12,954 nt of DNA from Myxococcales bacterium (GCA_004554395.1 SFMP01000035.1:1-12954); one strand, 5' to 3'. Shown: positions 1 through 7,099, counted from the stretch's first letter. The notes: generated by a model from the sequence alone, not told the origin. Numbers and translations: made by a program.

Positions 1-250
1 CGTATTGCGCTTGCGCAATAGGGCGTCGCGCGGCGTATTGCCAGCCGGCAATAGACGCGCAAAAAGCGACCGTATCGGCAAAGCCGATAGGGAGCGCCAA
101 CAAGAGCCCGTATTGCGCTTGCGCAATAGGGCGTCGCGCGGCGTATTGCCAGCCGGCAATAGACGCGCAAAAAGCGACCGTATCGGCAAAGCCGATAGGG
201 AGCGCCAGCAAAAAAAAGCGACCGTATCGGCAAAGCCGATAGGGAGCACC
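1..250 (+). repeat. Cluster of seven short palindromes in a 108-bp tandem duplication
   Basis: Seven hairpin-forming palindromes are visible. TATTGCGC-TT-GCGCAATA lies at 3-20 and 111-128, TATTGCC-AGCC-GGCAATA at 36-53 and 144-161, and TATCGGC-AAA-GCCGATA at 73-89, 181-197 and 225-241. The unit starting at 1 is repeated from 109 almost without change to about 207. A third, partial copy covers only the last palindrome and its flanks (about 211-255). Palindromes are spaced 33-38 bp apart, except that the last two are 44 bp apart. Each is preceded by CG and most are followed by GGGCG or GGGAG. The cluster lies downstream of the minus-strand BRCT gene. The 108-bp period keeps a reading frame open by chance, but the resulting arginine-rich peptide has no convincing start and is not called as a gene. 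The cluster may continue past the left edge. Confidence 0.9.
210..241 (-). terminator. Possible terminator of the pckG-BRCT transcript
   Basis: On the minus strand the palindrome TATCGGC-AAA-GCCGATA (225-241) is followed after 7 bases by a run of eight T (210-217 as A on the plus strand). It lies about 125 bp beyond the BRCT stop codon. The 7-base gap between stem and T-run is longer than in a typical intrinsic terminator, so this is tentative. The palindrome may instead just be a member of the repeat family. Confidence 0.35.
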
Positions 251-365
251 AACAAAAGAGACGAAAAAACGATTCGGAAAAAGGAGAAAAATGGAAAAAG
301 AAAAAAGGCGTAAAAAGCGAAAGAAACACCGAAATTGAAATGAATGAAATTCGGCGTTTGGCAGA

Positions 366-1214
366 TTATAACGTATTTTCTTCTGGGTCGTATTGATAGA
401 CGAGGCAATAGAGGTCGAGTTCGAAAGCCCAGACGTGTCGCAGCGATCGGACGATGTCTTCGTAGGTGTTTTTGTCGGCGACGGGCCAGTCGTCGGGTGG
501 TGCTTTTGGTGCGCGCAGGAGCTTATCGAAGCCGTTTTCGTCGAGGATGGTGATGTCGCGGCCGGCATTTTTGAGGTTATTGACCTTGTCTTGTTTGCTG
601 CCGCCGGTGCCTTTCGACCCGAGGATGAGGTAGTCGATGTTGTGTGAGATGGAGTTTTGTGTTTCGATGCCGACGTCGATGAGCGCGTGTTCGGCGTCGG
701 AGCGAGCCATATTGGAGAGGCGACCGGCGATGACGGCCGTTTTGGTCTGTTTGAAGCTGTCGTTGCCGATGGCGTCGTGGAGTAGCGCTTCGATTTGCGA
801 GATGTCGAGGAAGCCCCAATCGACGTTATCGAAAGGCGAAGAAAATGCAGCAATTTCGCTGTGGACGAAATCTTTTGCAAACGCCTCGTGTCCGAGGTGG
901 GCGAAGATTGGCGTGAAGATTTCGGGTTGTGGCGCCTGTGTGATGATGCGGAATCGGCGTTGGCCGGCATCTCGCAGCATCATGAGTAGGGCAATGGCCT
1001 GTTCGGTCGTCGTGATTTGTCGCGGCGGATCGATGATGAGTTGTTCGATGCCGCGTTGCCAGTCGCGCATGAGCGCCTCGGGGAGACCGAGGGCGGACTG
1101 CGAAAACTCGCCGAGCCGCAAGTAGTGTTCGAGGCGCGTGACGTCTTTGGAGCCGACGATGCCGATGGCGTCGGCGACGAATCCCGAATAGATATCGTAG
1201 GCGTAGAGTGGCAT
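366..1214 (-). CDS. Stand-alone BRCT-domain protein
   Basis: A 282-residue soluble protein. Residues about 152-235 read as a BRCT domain of the NAD-dependent DNA ligase type. A beta strand runs into a Gly-Arg-Leu turn (AVIAGRLSN), then SDAEHALIDVGIETQNSIS, then DYLILGSKGTGGSKQDK and a final ITILDENGFDKLL helix. BRCT domains bind phosphopeptides, DNA ends or each other, so a binding role is inferred. Residues 1-150 and 236-282 match no domain I recognise, and no catalytic motif is visible. There is no signal peptide or membrane segment. The ATG lies 2 bases after the pckG stop, and its Shine-Dalgarno GGAG sits across the end of pckG (GCGGAGTAG), so the two genes are probably co-transcribed and translationally coupled. 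The BRCT call is fairly firm, the function is unknown. Confidence 0.8.
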   Translation of the reverse strand: MPLYAYDIYSGFVADAIGIVGSKDVTRLEHYLRLGEFSQSALGLPEALMRDWQRGIEQLIIDPPRQITTTEQAIALLMMLRDAGQRRFRIITQAPQPEIFTPIFAHLGHEAFAKDFVHSEIAAFSSPFDNVDWGFLDISQIEALLHDAIGNDSFKQTKTAVIAGRLSNMARSDAEHALIDVGIETQNSISHNIDYLILGSKGTGGSKQDKVNNLKNAGRDITILDENGFDKLLRAPKAPPDDWPVADKNTYEDIVRSLRHVWAFELDLYCLVYQYDPEENTL

Positions 1215-1216
1215 GG

Positions 1217-3004
1217 CTACTCCGCGAGTCGGTCGATTTGCGCTTGGAGTTCGCGGCTAAAGGCGGCGGGCATGTCGTGATTTTTGAAGATGGCGTCCAT
1301 GCGATTCCACTTGTCGCGATAGGCTTGCGTTCGGATGGTGAATTGTGCGTCGTATTCGTCGCGCGTGTAGTCTTTGTCGAGGGCGGATTTGAAGAGTCGC
1401 TTCAAATCTTCGTAGCGCGGGATTCGCCCGATGGGTGTGTCGATGGCGTCGACGTCGCCGTGGACGCGTTCTTCGGCCCAGAGCATCCAAACTTTTTTGT
1501 CGAGTTTGTGGTTGAGGAATTTCCCGTTGGCGTCGCGCAAGAAGTAGTTCGTGACGAAGACTTTTGGCGTTTCGTCGAGTTCGTCTTGTAGGGCGATGTG
1601 GTCGGCGACGTATTTGGCCAGCGGCAGGGGCATGAAATCGAGGTTTGCATAGGGGTTGTGCTTTCTGACGCCTTCTTGTCCGAGCGTGGCGGCGGTCGTT
1701 TCGCTTTCGATGCAGGCACCCAAGAGCACGCCATGTGTCCACGACAGGGCTTCGGCGATGGGTACGCTCGTATCGGAGTCGCGCCCACCATAGACCATGG
1801 CACTGAGGGCGACGCCGTTGGGGTCGTGCAAGGCCGGGTCTTTGTTGTCGAGCGCTTCGAGCCCGATCGTGTAGCGCGCGTTTTTGTGCGACACGGGCAC
1901 GGGCTTGCCGTCGGCGGTTTTGAGGTCTGGGGTCCACGTGCCTAGGTAGTGTTTGCCGCAACGCGCCTTGTCTTCGAGCCCCGAACCGAGCCAAATCGGC
2001 GTGCCATCTTCGTTGATGAGGACGTTGGAGAAGATGCATTCGCCTTCGTGCGTCAGGACTTTGAAAATTTCGGGGTCGTCTTGCGCATTGACGTTCTCGA
2101 TGATGCCGAAGATGCCGCGTTCGACGTTGACAGCGCGTAGTTTGCGGTCAAAAACGCGAGCATAAATGATGTCGTCGCCGACGATGCTCTGCCCCGGAAT
2201 CATCGCGGTCGAAGTCTTGCCGCAAGCCGACGGATACGCGCCCGAAAAATACGTCACGCGCCCATCTTTGCCGTGTACGCCCATCAAAAACATGTGTTCT
2301 GCCAACCAACCTTCGCGGTGGGCGCGGGCAATGGCGAGGCGAAAAGCGAGTTTCTTGAGTCCAATAGAATTCCCCGCATATTGGTTATTGATGGAGAAAA
2401 CGCGATTTTCTTCCAAATCGACATAGATTCTTCGTTGATCGACATTTTTCGTCACATTTTGTTCGAGTTCACCCGCGCTATGAATGAAGACGAAAAAGTC
2501 GTCGGGATTCTTCGCCGTCTTGAACGCCTCGTAGCCGCGGCGATAGAGCAAATCTTCGGAATGCGCGACATAGGCGGAGTCTGTGATTTGCAGCGCGAGA
2601 ATCGAAAACGGCGAGTGCGTCGGGCCGAGGCAACAGAATCGGACGTACATATCTTTGCCCGCCATGATGCCGTCGAGGAGGCCCATGATTTCATCGACGC
2701 CCGTTTTGCGGTCGAGCGTCGCCGTTTCGAAGCCAAAATCAATCGGTTTCGAGATGAGCAACTTCGTGTGGGCCTTGTCGCGGGCTTGGTCTTGGGGACC
2801 GTCGAAGTGGTAGGTGTGGCCGCGCATCGGGAGCACGTGTTCTTCGCCAGTTTCGAGGGCTTTGTCGCGCAAAAGCTGTGCATCTTCGGGCGAATCATCG
2901 ACGACGACGACCGACTTGGGCTTGCACAGCCTAACGTATTCATCGACGATGGCAGAGACGCGAGTGTTGTTGAGTGCGGCTAATTTTTCCATGGATTTTT
3001 CCAT
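1217..3004 (-). CDS. pckG: Phosphoenolpyruvate carboxykinase (GTP)
   Basis: A 595-residue cytosolic enzyme that converts oxaloacetate and GTP to phosphoenolpyruvate, CO2 and GDP, the entry step of gluconeogenesis. The GTP-class kinase-1a loop GAYPSACGKTSTAM is at residues 255-268, with the reactive-loop Cys261 and Lys263. Other family signatures are YAGNSIGLKKLAFRLAIA (209-226), EGWLAEHM (231-238), VGDDI (275-279), GGRDSDTSVP (406-415) and SWTHGVLLGACIESETTAAT (421-440). The guanine-site region VTNYFLRD (484-491) and DTPIGRIP (522-529) are also present. Length fits the GTP class; the ATP class is shorter with a different P-loop. The N-terminal 80 residues diverge from textbook members. Start at 3004 is supported by AGGAG ten bases upstream; a second ATG at 2992 is possible. 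It heads a two-gene unit with the BRCT gene and diverges from the lipoprotein gene at 3651. Confidence 0.95.
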   Translation of the reverse strand: MEKSMEKLAALNNTRVSAIVDEYVRLCKPKSVVVVDDSPEDAQLLRDKALETGEEHVLPMRGHTYHFDGPQDQARDKAHTKLLISKPIDFGFETATLDRKTGVDEIMGLLDGIMAGKDMYVRFCCLGPTHSPFSILALQITDSAYVAHSEDLLYRRGYEAFKTAKNPDDFFVFIHSAGELEQNVTKNVDQRRIYVDLEENRVFSINNQYAGNSIGLKKLAFRLAIARAHREGWLAEHMFLMGVHGKDGRVTYFSGAYPSACGKTSTAMIPGQSIVGDDIIYARVFDRKLRAVNVERGIFGIIENVNAQDDPEIFKVLTHEGECIFSNVLINEDGTPIWLGSGLEDKARCGKHYLGTWTPDLKTADGKPVPVSHKNARYTIGLEALDNKDPALHDPNGVALSAMVYGGRDSDTSVPIAEALSWTHGVLLGACIESETTAATLGQEGVRKHNPYANLDFMPLPLAKYVADHIALQDELDETPKVFVTNYFLRDANGKFLNHKLDKKVWMLWAEERVHGDVDAIDTPIGRIPRYEDLKRLFKSALDKDYTRDEYDAQFTIRTQAYRDKWNRMDAIFKNHDMPAAFSRELQAQIDRLAE

Positions 3005-3083
3005 ATTTTACGTGCTCCTGTGACGTGTGTATGCGCAGAATCGCCGCCCCAAACGAGGCGACGCGCTAGCGAACGCGATGCCA

Positions 3084-3151
3084 TTTGGCTTGTTCTCGTC
3101 TATCATAATGATATTTGGCGGTAAAGTGTTCCCAAATCGTCGCGTTTGGCG
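3084..3151. promoter_or_regulatory. Candidate regulatory region upstream of pckG
   Basis: Three direct TTTGGC motifs lie at 3084-3089, 3114-3119 and 3145-3150, spaced 30 and 31 bp, close to three helical turns. Between the first two is a perfect 13-bp palindrome, TATCATAATGATA, at 3101-3113. On the minus strand it contains a -10-like TATGAT (3102-3107), but no good -35 lies at the right distance. It sits about 100 bp upstream of the pckG start, so an operator role is plausible. No specific regulator can be named. Confidence 0.35.
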
Positions 3152-3171
3152 TTTTTTTGCGTTTTGCGCCC

Positions 3172-3296
3172 TATTGCCCGTTGGGCAATACGGGCTTTTA
3201 TCGCCCTATTGCCCGACGGGCAATACGGGCTTTTATCGCCCTATTGCCCGTTGGGCAATACGGGCTCTGGCTTCGGCTATTGCCCGTTGGGCAATA
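3172..3296 (-). repeat. Cluster of four TATTGCCC/GGGCAATA palindromes
   Basis: Four near-identical 19-base palindromes lie at 3172-3190, 3207-3225, 3242-3260 and 3278-3296, with arms TATTGCCC and GGGCAATA and loop GTT or GAC. Starts are 35, 35 and 36 bp apart. The linkers between the first three are identical (cgggcttttatcgccc). Read on the minus strand, the unit is CG-TATTGCCC-loop-GGGCAATA-GGGCG, the same design as the palindromes at 1-250 in plus orientation. The cluster lies between the divergent pckG and lipoprotein genes, where simple termination is not expected. Confidence 0.9.
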
Positions 3297-3352
3297 CGCC
3301 TACGCTGTTTTTAGGTGCGTGCACAAAGCGCGATTGGCGTGGCTTGCGCGAC

Positions 3353-3413
3353 GATATCCCATATCATTAAACATATCCATATAACGAAATGATGAGCCAT
3401 ATCGATGGATATG
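3353..3413. promoter_or_regulatory. Dyad-rich CATATC/GATATG region
   Basis: The sequence has CATATC at 3360-3365, 3372-3377 and 3398-3403, GATATG at 3408-3413 and GATATC at 3353-3358. CATATCCAT (3372-3380) is inverted as ATGGATATG (3405-3413), and ATCATT (3363-3368) is inverted as AATGAT (3388-3393). Such nested symmetry in an AT-rich stretch between divergent genes suggests binding sites for a dimeric DNA-binding protein. This is inference; no factor is identifiable. Confidence 0.4.
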
Positions 3414-3580
3414 ACACGACATTGTAAGTTCAAATGCGATTTATAACCATACAAAATACAAACACCTATATATCACACAAACACTCACACACAGCCCACA
3501 AATCGATACATCATCTAAAAGTCGAGCATTCAGATAGAGGCGTATGCGCATCATTTTTTGAATGCGCGTTCGCATCGTTG
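3414..3580. other. AT/AC-rich intergenic stretch without a gene
   Basis: No reading frame with a ribosome site was seen. The stretch holds AC-rich sequence around 3470-3500. An inverted repeat GCATTCA (3526-3532) and TGAATGC (3559-3565) overlaps a second pair, GCGCAT (3546-3551) and ATGCGC (3562-3567). These symmetries lie just upstream of the promoter at 3581-3609 and could modulate it. Confidence 0.4.
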
Positions 3581-3609
3581 TTGAACGAAACGCGTTAAAC
3601 TGCTAGCAT
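3581..3609 (+). promoter_or_regulatory. Candidate sigma70-type promoter for the TPR lipoprotein gene
   Basis: TTGAAC at 3581-3586 and TAGCAT at 3604-3609 are separated by exactly 17 bases. The start codon is about 40 bases downstream and is preceded by AGGAGG at 3641-3646. Each hexamer matches the consensus in four of six positions, so this is a moderate prediction. Confidence 0.5.
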
Positions 3610-3650
3610 TATGAGGGTTTTTTGACCGTATTTTTGACTTAGGAGGTTAT

Positions 3651-4904
3651 ATGCGTCGTATTTGCAACACCACCATAACAAGCCTTTCGGCTTGGGTTTT
3701 CTCGGGCATCGCGGCACTCGCCATATTGGGCGCTTGCGCCACCGACGATACGGGTCCCAAAGATACGACGATGGATTATTGGTCGAAGAAGAAGGGCGAT
3801 TGCGAAGAAGTCCTCAAGAGCCCACATGCTTATGATTTATCGCAAATTACGCGATGTACGAAGATGTGGGAGATGTATCGCTATGTTGACAATATTCCGC
3901 TCAAGGACCGTTCGATGTATGCCGTTGCATTTAGTACGGTGAGCCATAAGGCGCCCGATGCCTACGATAGGGCGATTGCCGATGCGGCGCTGACGCGTCT
4001 TTGCATTCCTCGTCATCCGCTCGATGGGAGTGGTCAGGTGCGCGAAGAGATTCCCGATTCGTTGCAATGCAATACGGTTTCGGATCTTTCGATCGGCGGC
4101 AAAGCCGTTGCGTCGTCGAATCCCTATCAGCGCATGAAAGCGACCGTCGAGGTCAGCGACGTGAGCGATAAGGAGATGTCGCGCGCCGCGACAGTCTATA
4201 AGAAGGGTTCGACACAGCGCCAAAAAGAGAACTTGGGCAAGGCGATCAATTTCTATCGCGAAGCCTTGGAGATTTATCCGAATTACGTTGCAGCGAAATA
4301 CGATTTAGCTTGTGCATTGGCGGTTTCGGGCGACGAGCGCGGTGCTTTGCGCGAGCTCGAAGAGCTCAATACGTGGAACGACGCCGAGGCGCAACAACGC
4401 ATCGTCAAAGCGCGTTCGGACTCCGATTTTGAATCGATCCGCGACAATCCGAATTTCAAATTGATCACGGGCTATGTTCGCGTCGTCATCGTCAATGGTG
4501 CCAGTGCCATTGGCGAAGAGCACGTCGCTTCGATGAAAAAGCGATTGGAATCGAAAAACATCCCCGTCGCCCAAGTGGGCAAGAGTAGCGGCGTCGTGCT
4601 TTCGCCGCAGATCATGTATCGCGAGGGCTTCGAAGACTACGCCTATAAGATCCGCGACGTGCTGGGCAATTCGAAGATGGCCGTCACGCTCGATCGCCGC
4701 AAAGGCGGCATGGACGACGTACTCGTCTTGTGGGGGCAACCCGAGGCGGCCGCCATCGGCGCCGGTCAAAACGCCCCAGTCGTTCAAGGGCAACGCGCTC
4801 AGGGTAGCGAGAACAAACTCGACGACCTCGCCGATTCCGTCGATAACATGAAGAAATCCGTCGATCATACGCGCGATGTCGGCAAATCTCTCACGAGTTT
4901 CTAA
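3651..4904 (+). CDS. Lipoprotein with TPR and LytR_C-like domains
   Basis: A 417-residue predicted lipoprotein. Residues 1-29 form a basic start, a hydrophobic stretch and the lipobox LGAC with Cys29, so it should be lipidated and exported. Residues about 192-240 form tetratricopeptide-like helices (AINFYREALEIYPNYVAAKYDLA, then SGDERGALRELEEL). Residues about 275-362 resemble the LytR C-terminal domain: VRVVIVNGAS, a helix, IPVAQVGKS, QIMYREGFEDYAYKIRDVLG and DVLVLWG. Residues 370-417 are a low-complexity, charged tail. LytR_C domains occur in cell-envelope proteins, so an envelope role is inferred. The actual function is unknown. The start is supported by AGGAGG four bases before the ATG. 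The gene is convergent with the MORN-type gene and divergent from pckG. The lipobox is firm, the TPR likely, and the LytR_C call moderate. Confidence 0.85.
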   Translation: MRRICNTTITSLSAWVFSGIAALAILGACATDDTGPKDTTMDYWSKKKGDCEEVLKSPHAYDLSQITRCTKMWEMYRYVDNIPLKDRSMYAVAFSTVSHKAPDAYDRAIADAALTRLCIPRHPLDGSGQVREEIPDSLQCNTVSDLSIGGKAVASSNPYQRMKATVEVSDVSDKEMSRAATVYKKGSTQRQKENLGKAINFYREALEIYPNYVAAKYDLACALAVSGDERGALRELEELNTWNDAEAQQRIVKARSDSDFESIRDNPNFKLITGYVRVVIVNGASAIGEEHVASMKKRLESKNIPVAQVGKSSGVVLSPQIMYREGFEDYAYKIRDVLGNSKMAVTLDRRKGGMDDVLVLWGQPEAAAIGAGQNAPVVQGQRAQGSENKLDDLADSVDNMKKSVDHTRDVGKSLTSF

Positions 4905-4920
4905 TCGCAGTGACGCGCTC

Positions 4921-4963
4921 TGCCATCGGCGATTCCCTCGCTTGCGGGGGGCTCTCGATGGCA
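4921..4963. terminator. Hairpin between convergent genes
   Basis: Outer arms TGCCATCG (4921-4928) and CGATGGCA (4956-4963) enclose an inner stem CCCTCGC-TT-GCGGGGG. It lies 16 bases after the lipoprotein stop and 28 bases from the stop of the opposing gene at 4992. Its position suggests a shared bidirectional terminator. There is no T-run on either side, so it would be non-canonical. Confidence 0.45.
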
Positions 4964-4991
4964 AAGAATCGAAGCAGAAAAGTATCAACGG

Positions 4992-5681
4992 CTATAGCGC
5001 ACCCAAATCGCCTGAATTGTACGATTTCGTCGTGATTTGGTAATCTTTGATGAAGATTTCGCAATCTTCTTCTTTGCCATCAACCATCGTGCACTCGCGG
5101 GCACATTCGCCTTCGGGGGTGTAGACTTTCCAAGGGCCTTGTTCGAGATTGTCGACGAATGCGCCCTTAGCCATGAGCCCGCCCGTTTGATAATAGAGCT
5201 CGACATCGCCGTTTTGTAGGCTGTCTTTGTAAGTCTTGACGCTTCGGAGCTCGCCATTGACGTAGTATTGATTCCATACGCCTTGGCGCATGTCGTTTTC
5301 CATCATGCCTTTCGTATCGATTTTGCCATTGGGATGATACGACGTCCACTCGCCTTGGAGTTTGTCTTTATCGTAATTGGCGATCAATTTGATGCGTCCA
5401 TGGGCGTCGAATTCCATCATGGTACCTTGTTTTCCGTCGAATCCGACGCAATAGAACTTCGGATATGAGCCTTCGAGGTCTTCGATTCGGTTTGTTTGTG
5501 GCGGGCAAACCAGGTTATCGGCCTCGGCATATCGCTTCGAAGCGGTTTCTTCGGTGTCGCGCGAGCTTTGGACATTGGAATAGATGGCATAGCCAAGGAC
5601 TACGGCAAAAATGGTGAAGATAACCGCGGCGATGGTATATGCGACGGGTTTTGGGAGCTGACCTCTATATAATACAGCCAT
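4992..5681 (-). CDS. Membrane-anchored MORN-type repeat protein
   Basis: A 229-residue protein with one transmembrane helix near the N-terminus (about residues 12-34, VAYTIAAVIFTIFAVVLGYA). Most of the protein should lie outside the inner membrane. Residues about 85-192 contain roughly five repeats of about 23 residues of the MORN_2 type seen in YwqK-like proteins: YDKDKLQGEWTSYHPNGKI, MRQGVWNQYYVNGEL, LQNGDVELYYQTGGL and LEQGPWKVYTPEGE. Repeats of this kind are often annotated as toxin-antitoxin antitoxins, but no toxin partner is adjacent and I do not make that call. Five cysteines flank or follow the repeats (59, 78, 193, 197, 207). The ATG at 5681 is preferred, with GAAGAG upstream and the transmembrane segment directly after it; the frame is open back to an ATG at 5774. 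It follows the terminator of the murF-mraY-ftsW operon, so it is probably transcribed separately. Confidence 0.85.
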   Translation of the reverse strand: MAVLYRGQLPKPVAYTIAAVIFTIFAVVLGYAIYSNVQSSRDTEETASKRYAEADNLVCPPQTNRIEDLEGSYPKFYCVGFDGKQGTMMEFDAHGRIKLIANYDKDKLQGEWTSYHPNGKIDTKGMMENDMRQGVWNQYYVNGELRSVKTYKDSLQNGDVELYYQTGGLMAKGAFVDNLEQGPWKVYTPEGECARECTMVDGKEEDCEIFIKDYQITTKSYNSGDLGAL

Positions 5682-5821
5682 AATGAACTCTTCGATGGGT
5701 GATGAATTGGGGTGACAATGACCAAGGTAAAGTCGCGGCGCCGCGTGACAAATGCTCGAGGAGGGGCGCCTCAAATCGCCGCCGTTTTAGTCCGATTGCG
5801 TCGAACAAAGCAAGACTGTGA

Positions 5822-5849
5822 GAAAAAAGAGCGCATATTTTATATGCGC
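5822..5849 (-). terminator. Intrinsic terminator of the murF-mraY-ftsW operon
   Basis: A perfect 8-bp stem GCGCATAT/ATATGCGC with a three-base loop lies at 5831-5849. On the minus strand it is followed by TCTTTTTTC. It starts 36 bases past the ftsW stop codon and so closes the operon before the MORN-type gene. Confidence 0.85.
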
Positions 5850-5884
5850 CCAGATTTATCGCGCCCGAGGCGCGCATTCATGGA

Positions 5885-7099
5885 TCAATTGAGTTTGCTT
5901 TCTTGCGATTCGCGTATGATTCGCTCGCGTTTTTTCTCCCAAGCGAGTCGTTCTCTTTCGGCTCTATCGCGAGTTTTTCGAATTGCCCAAGTATCTTCGG
6001 CGCATTTGGAAATGTTGAGCAAGACGCCCGTCGCAAACATGCACATGACGAGCGACGAACCACCAAACGATACAAATGGCAAGGTGAGACCTTTTGTCGG
6101 CAAAAGCCCCGTAATGACGCCGAGATTGAGTAGCGCTTGGAGCGTAATGACGAACGTAATTCCAAAGGCGACGTATCGGCCGAATAAATCGCGAGCCCGG
6201 TAGGCGATGAGGAAACCGCGTGCAGCAAAAGCTAAGAAGAGAATACACAGCGCAATGGCGCCTAAAAATCCGAGTTCTTCGAGTGTCGCCGTACCGATAA
6301 AGTCGGTGTGTAGCTCGGGGACGAAGCCGAGTTTTCCGAGTCCTTGCCCTAGCCCACGCCCTTCGACGCCCCCCGATCCGATGCTGATGAGGCTGCGCGT
6401 GAGCTGATACCCTTCGTTGCTCTGCGTTCCCCAAGGGTCGAGGAAAGCCATGATTCGCTTCATGCGATAATCGGCCGAGAAGATGAGGAGCGAAGCCCCT
6501 AGCCCCCCGACGATAGCTCCGCCGATGAGATAGATCATGCGCGTGCCCGCGACGAGGAGCATGACACCCGTCAAAATGACGATGATGGCACTCGATCCGA
6601 AGTCGGGTTGCTTGAGCAATAAGCCCACGACACAACCGATGAGGATGATATGCGGTAATATGCCAACGGAAAACGTCTTCATGAGATCGTTTTTCTTCGT
6701 CATGGAATACGCCAAGACGAAGACGAGGGTGACTTTGGCGATTTCGGCAGGCTGAACGTTAAAGAATCCAAGTCGAATCCAACGCCGCGCCCCGTTGACA
6801 TCGGTGCCGACGAATAAAACTGCCGCTAGGACGAGTATCGTGCCAGCGAATATGGGCCATGCGGCGCGGCGATACCAATGGTAATCGACTTTGAGTCCAA
6901 AAATGAGAAAGAGGAGCCCGCCGGCGAGGTAGATGAGCTGGCGCTTGAGAAAAAACGCCGAATCGCCGGTGAGCCATGTCGCCGTAATGCCCGAGGCACT
7001 GTAGATCATGACGATCCCAATGCCTACGAGCGCACAGACGATGAGCAAAAGCCAGCCATCCCACGGGCGTTCAGTTGTATTTAAAGTCGTATTGAACAT
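5885..7099 (-). CDS. ftsW: Septal peptidoglycan glycosyltransferase FtsW (SEDS family)
   Basis: A 404-residue polytopic inner-membrane protein of the SEDS family, with about ten hydrophobic segments. FtsW polymerises lipid II into glycan strands at the division septum together with a class B penicillin-binding protein. Diagnostic motifs are GARRWIRLG (103-111), QPAEIAK (116-122), QPDFGSS (164-170), YQLTRSLISIGSGG (231-244) and PELHTDFI (261-268), which carries the expected catalytic Asp266. The family signature GLLPTKGLTLPFVSFGGSS is at 331-349. Residues 368-404 form a charged, helical cytosolic tail. The location next to mraY and murF favours FtsW over RodA. The start lies 25 bases after mraY with a weak ribosome site (GTGAG). 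In many genomes murD precedes and murG follows this gene; neither is present here, and a terminator lies directly downstream. Confidence 0.93.
   Translation of the reverse strand: MFNTTLNTTERPWDGWLLLIVCALVGIGIVMIYSASGITATWLTGDSAFFLKRQLIYLAGGLLFLIFGLKVDYHWYRRAAWPIFAGTILVLAAVLFVGTDVNGARRWIRLGFFNVQPAEIAKVTLVFVLAYSMTKKNDLMKTFSVGILPHIILIGCVVGLLLKQPDFGSSAIIVILTGVMLLVAGTRMIYLIGGAIVGGLGASLLIFSADYRMKRIMAFLDPWGTQSNEGYQLTRSLISIGSGGVEGRGLGQGLGKLGFVPELHTDFIGTATLEELGFLGAIALCILFLAFAARGFLIAYRARDLFGRYVAFGITFVITLQALLNLGVITGLLPTKGLTLPFVSFGGSSLVMCMFATGVLLNISKCAEDTWAIRKTRDRAERERLAWEKKRERIIRESQESKLN

Noticed and set aside
5..313. Open frame encoding a 102-residue arginine-rich peptide with a 36-residue repeat
   Set aside because: It exists because the 108-bp DNA repeat is divisible by three. 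The start would be TTG with no ribosome site, and the palindromes explain the sequence.
291..338. 15-codon plus-strand ORF (MEKEKRRKKRKKHRN) preceded by AGGAG
   Set aside because: The region is a purine-rich low-complexity stretch where both the ribosome site and the lysine/arginine peptide are expected by chance.
2273..2983. 236-codon plus-strand open frame antisense to pckG
   Set aside because: It lies entirely inside pckG, whose family motifs are unambiguous, and has no ribosome site or recognisable domain.
1..3296. CRISPR array
   Set aside because: The palindromes vary in sequence, their linkers are repeated rather than unique spacers, and no cas gene is present.
5682..5774. Upstream ATG giving a 31-residue N-terminal extension of the MORN-type protein
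   Set aside because: The extension has no ribosome site and would bury the transmembrane segment away from the N-terminus; the ATG at 5681 has GAAGAG upstream.
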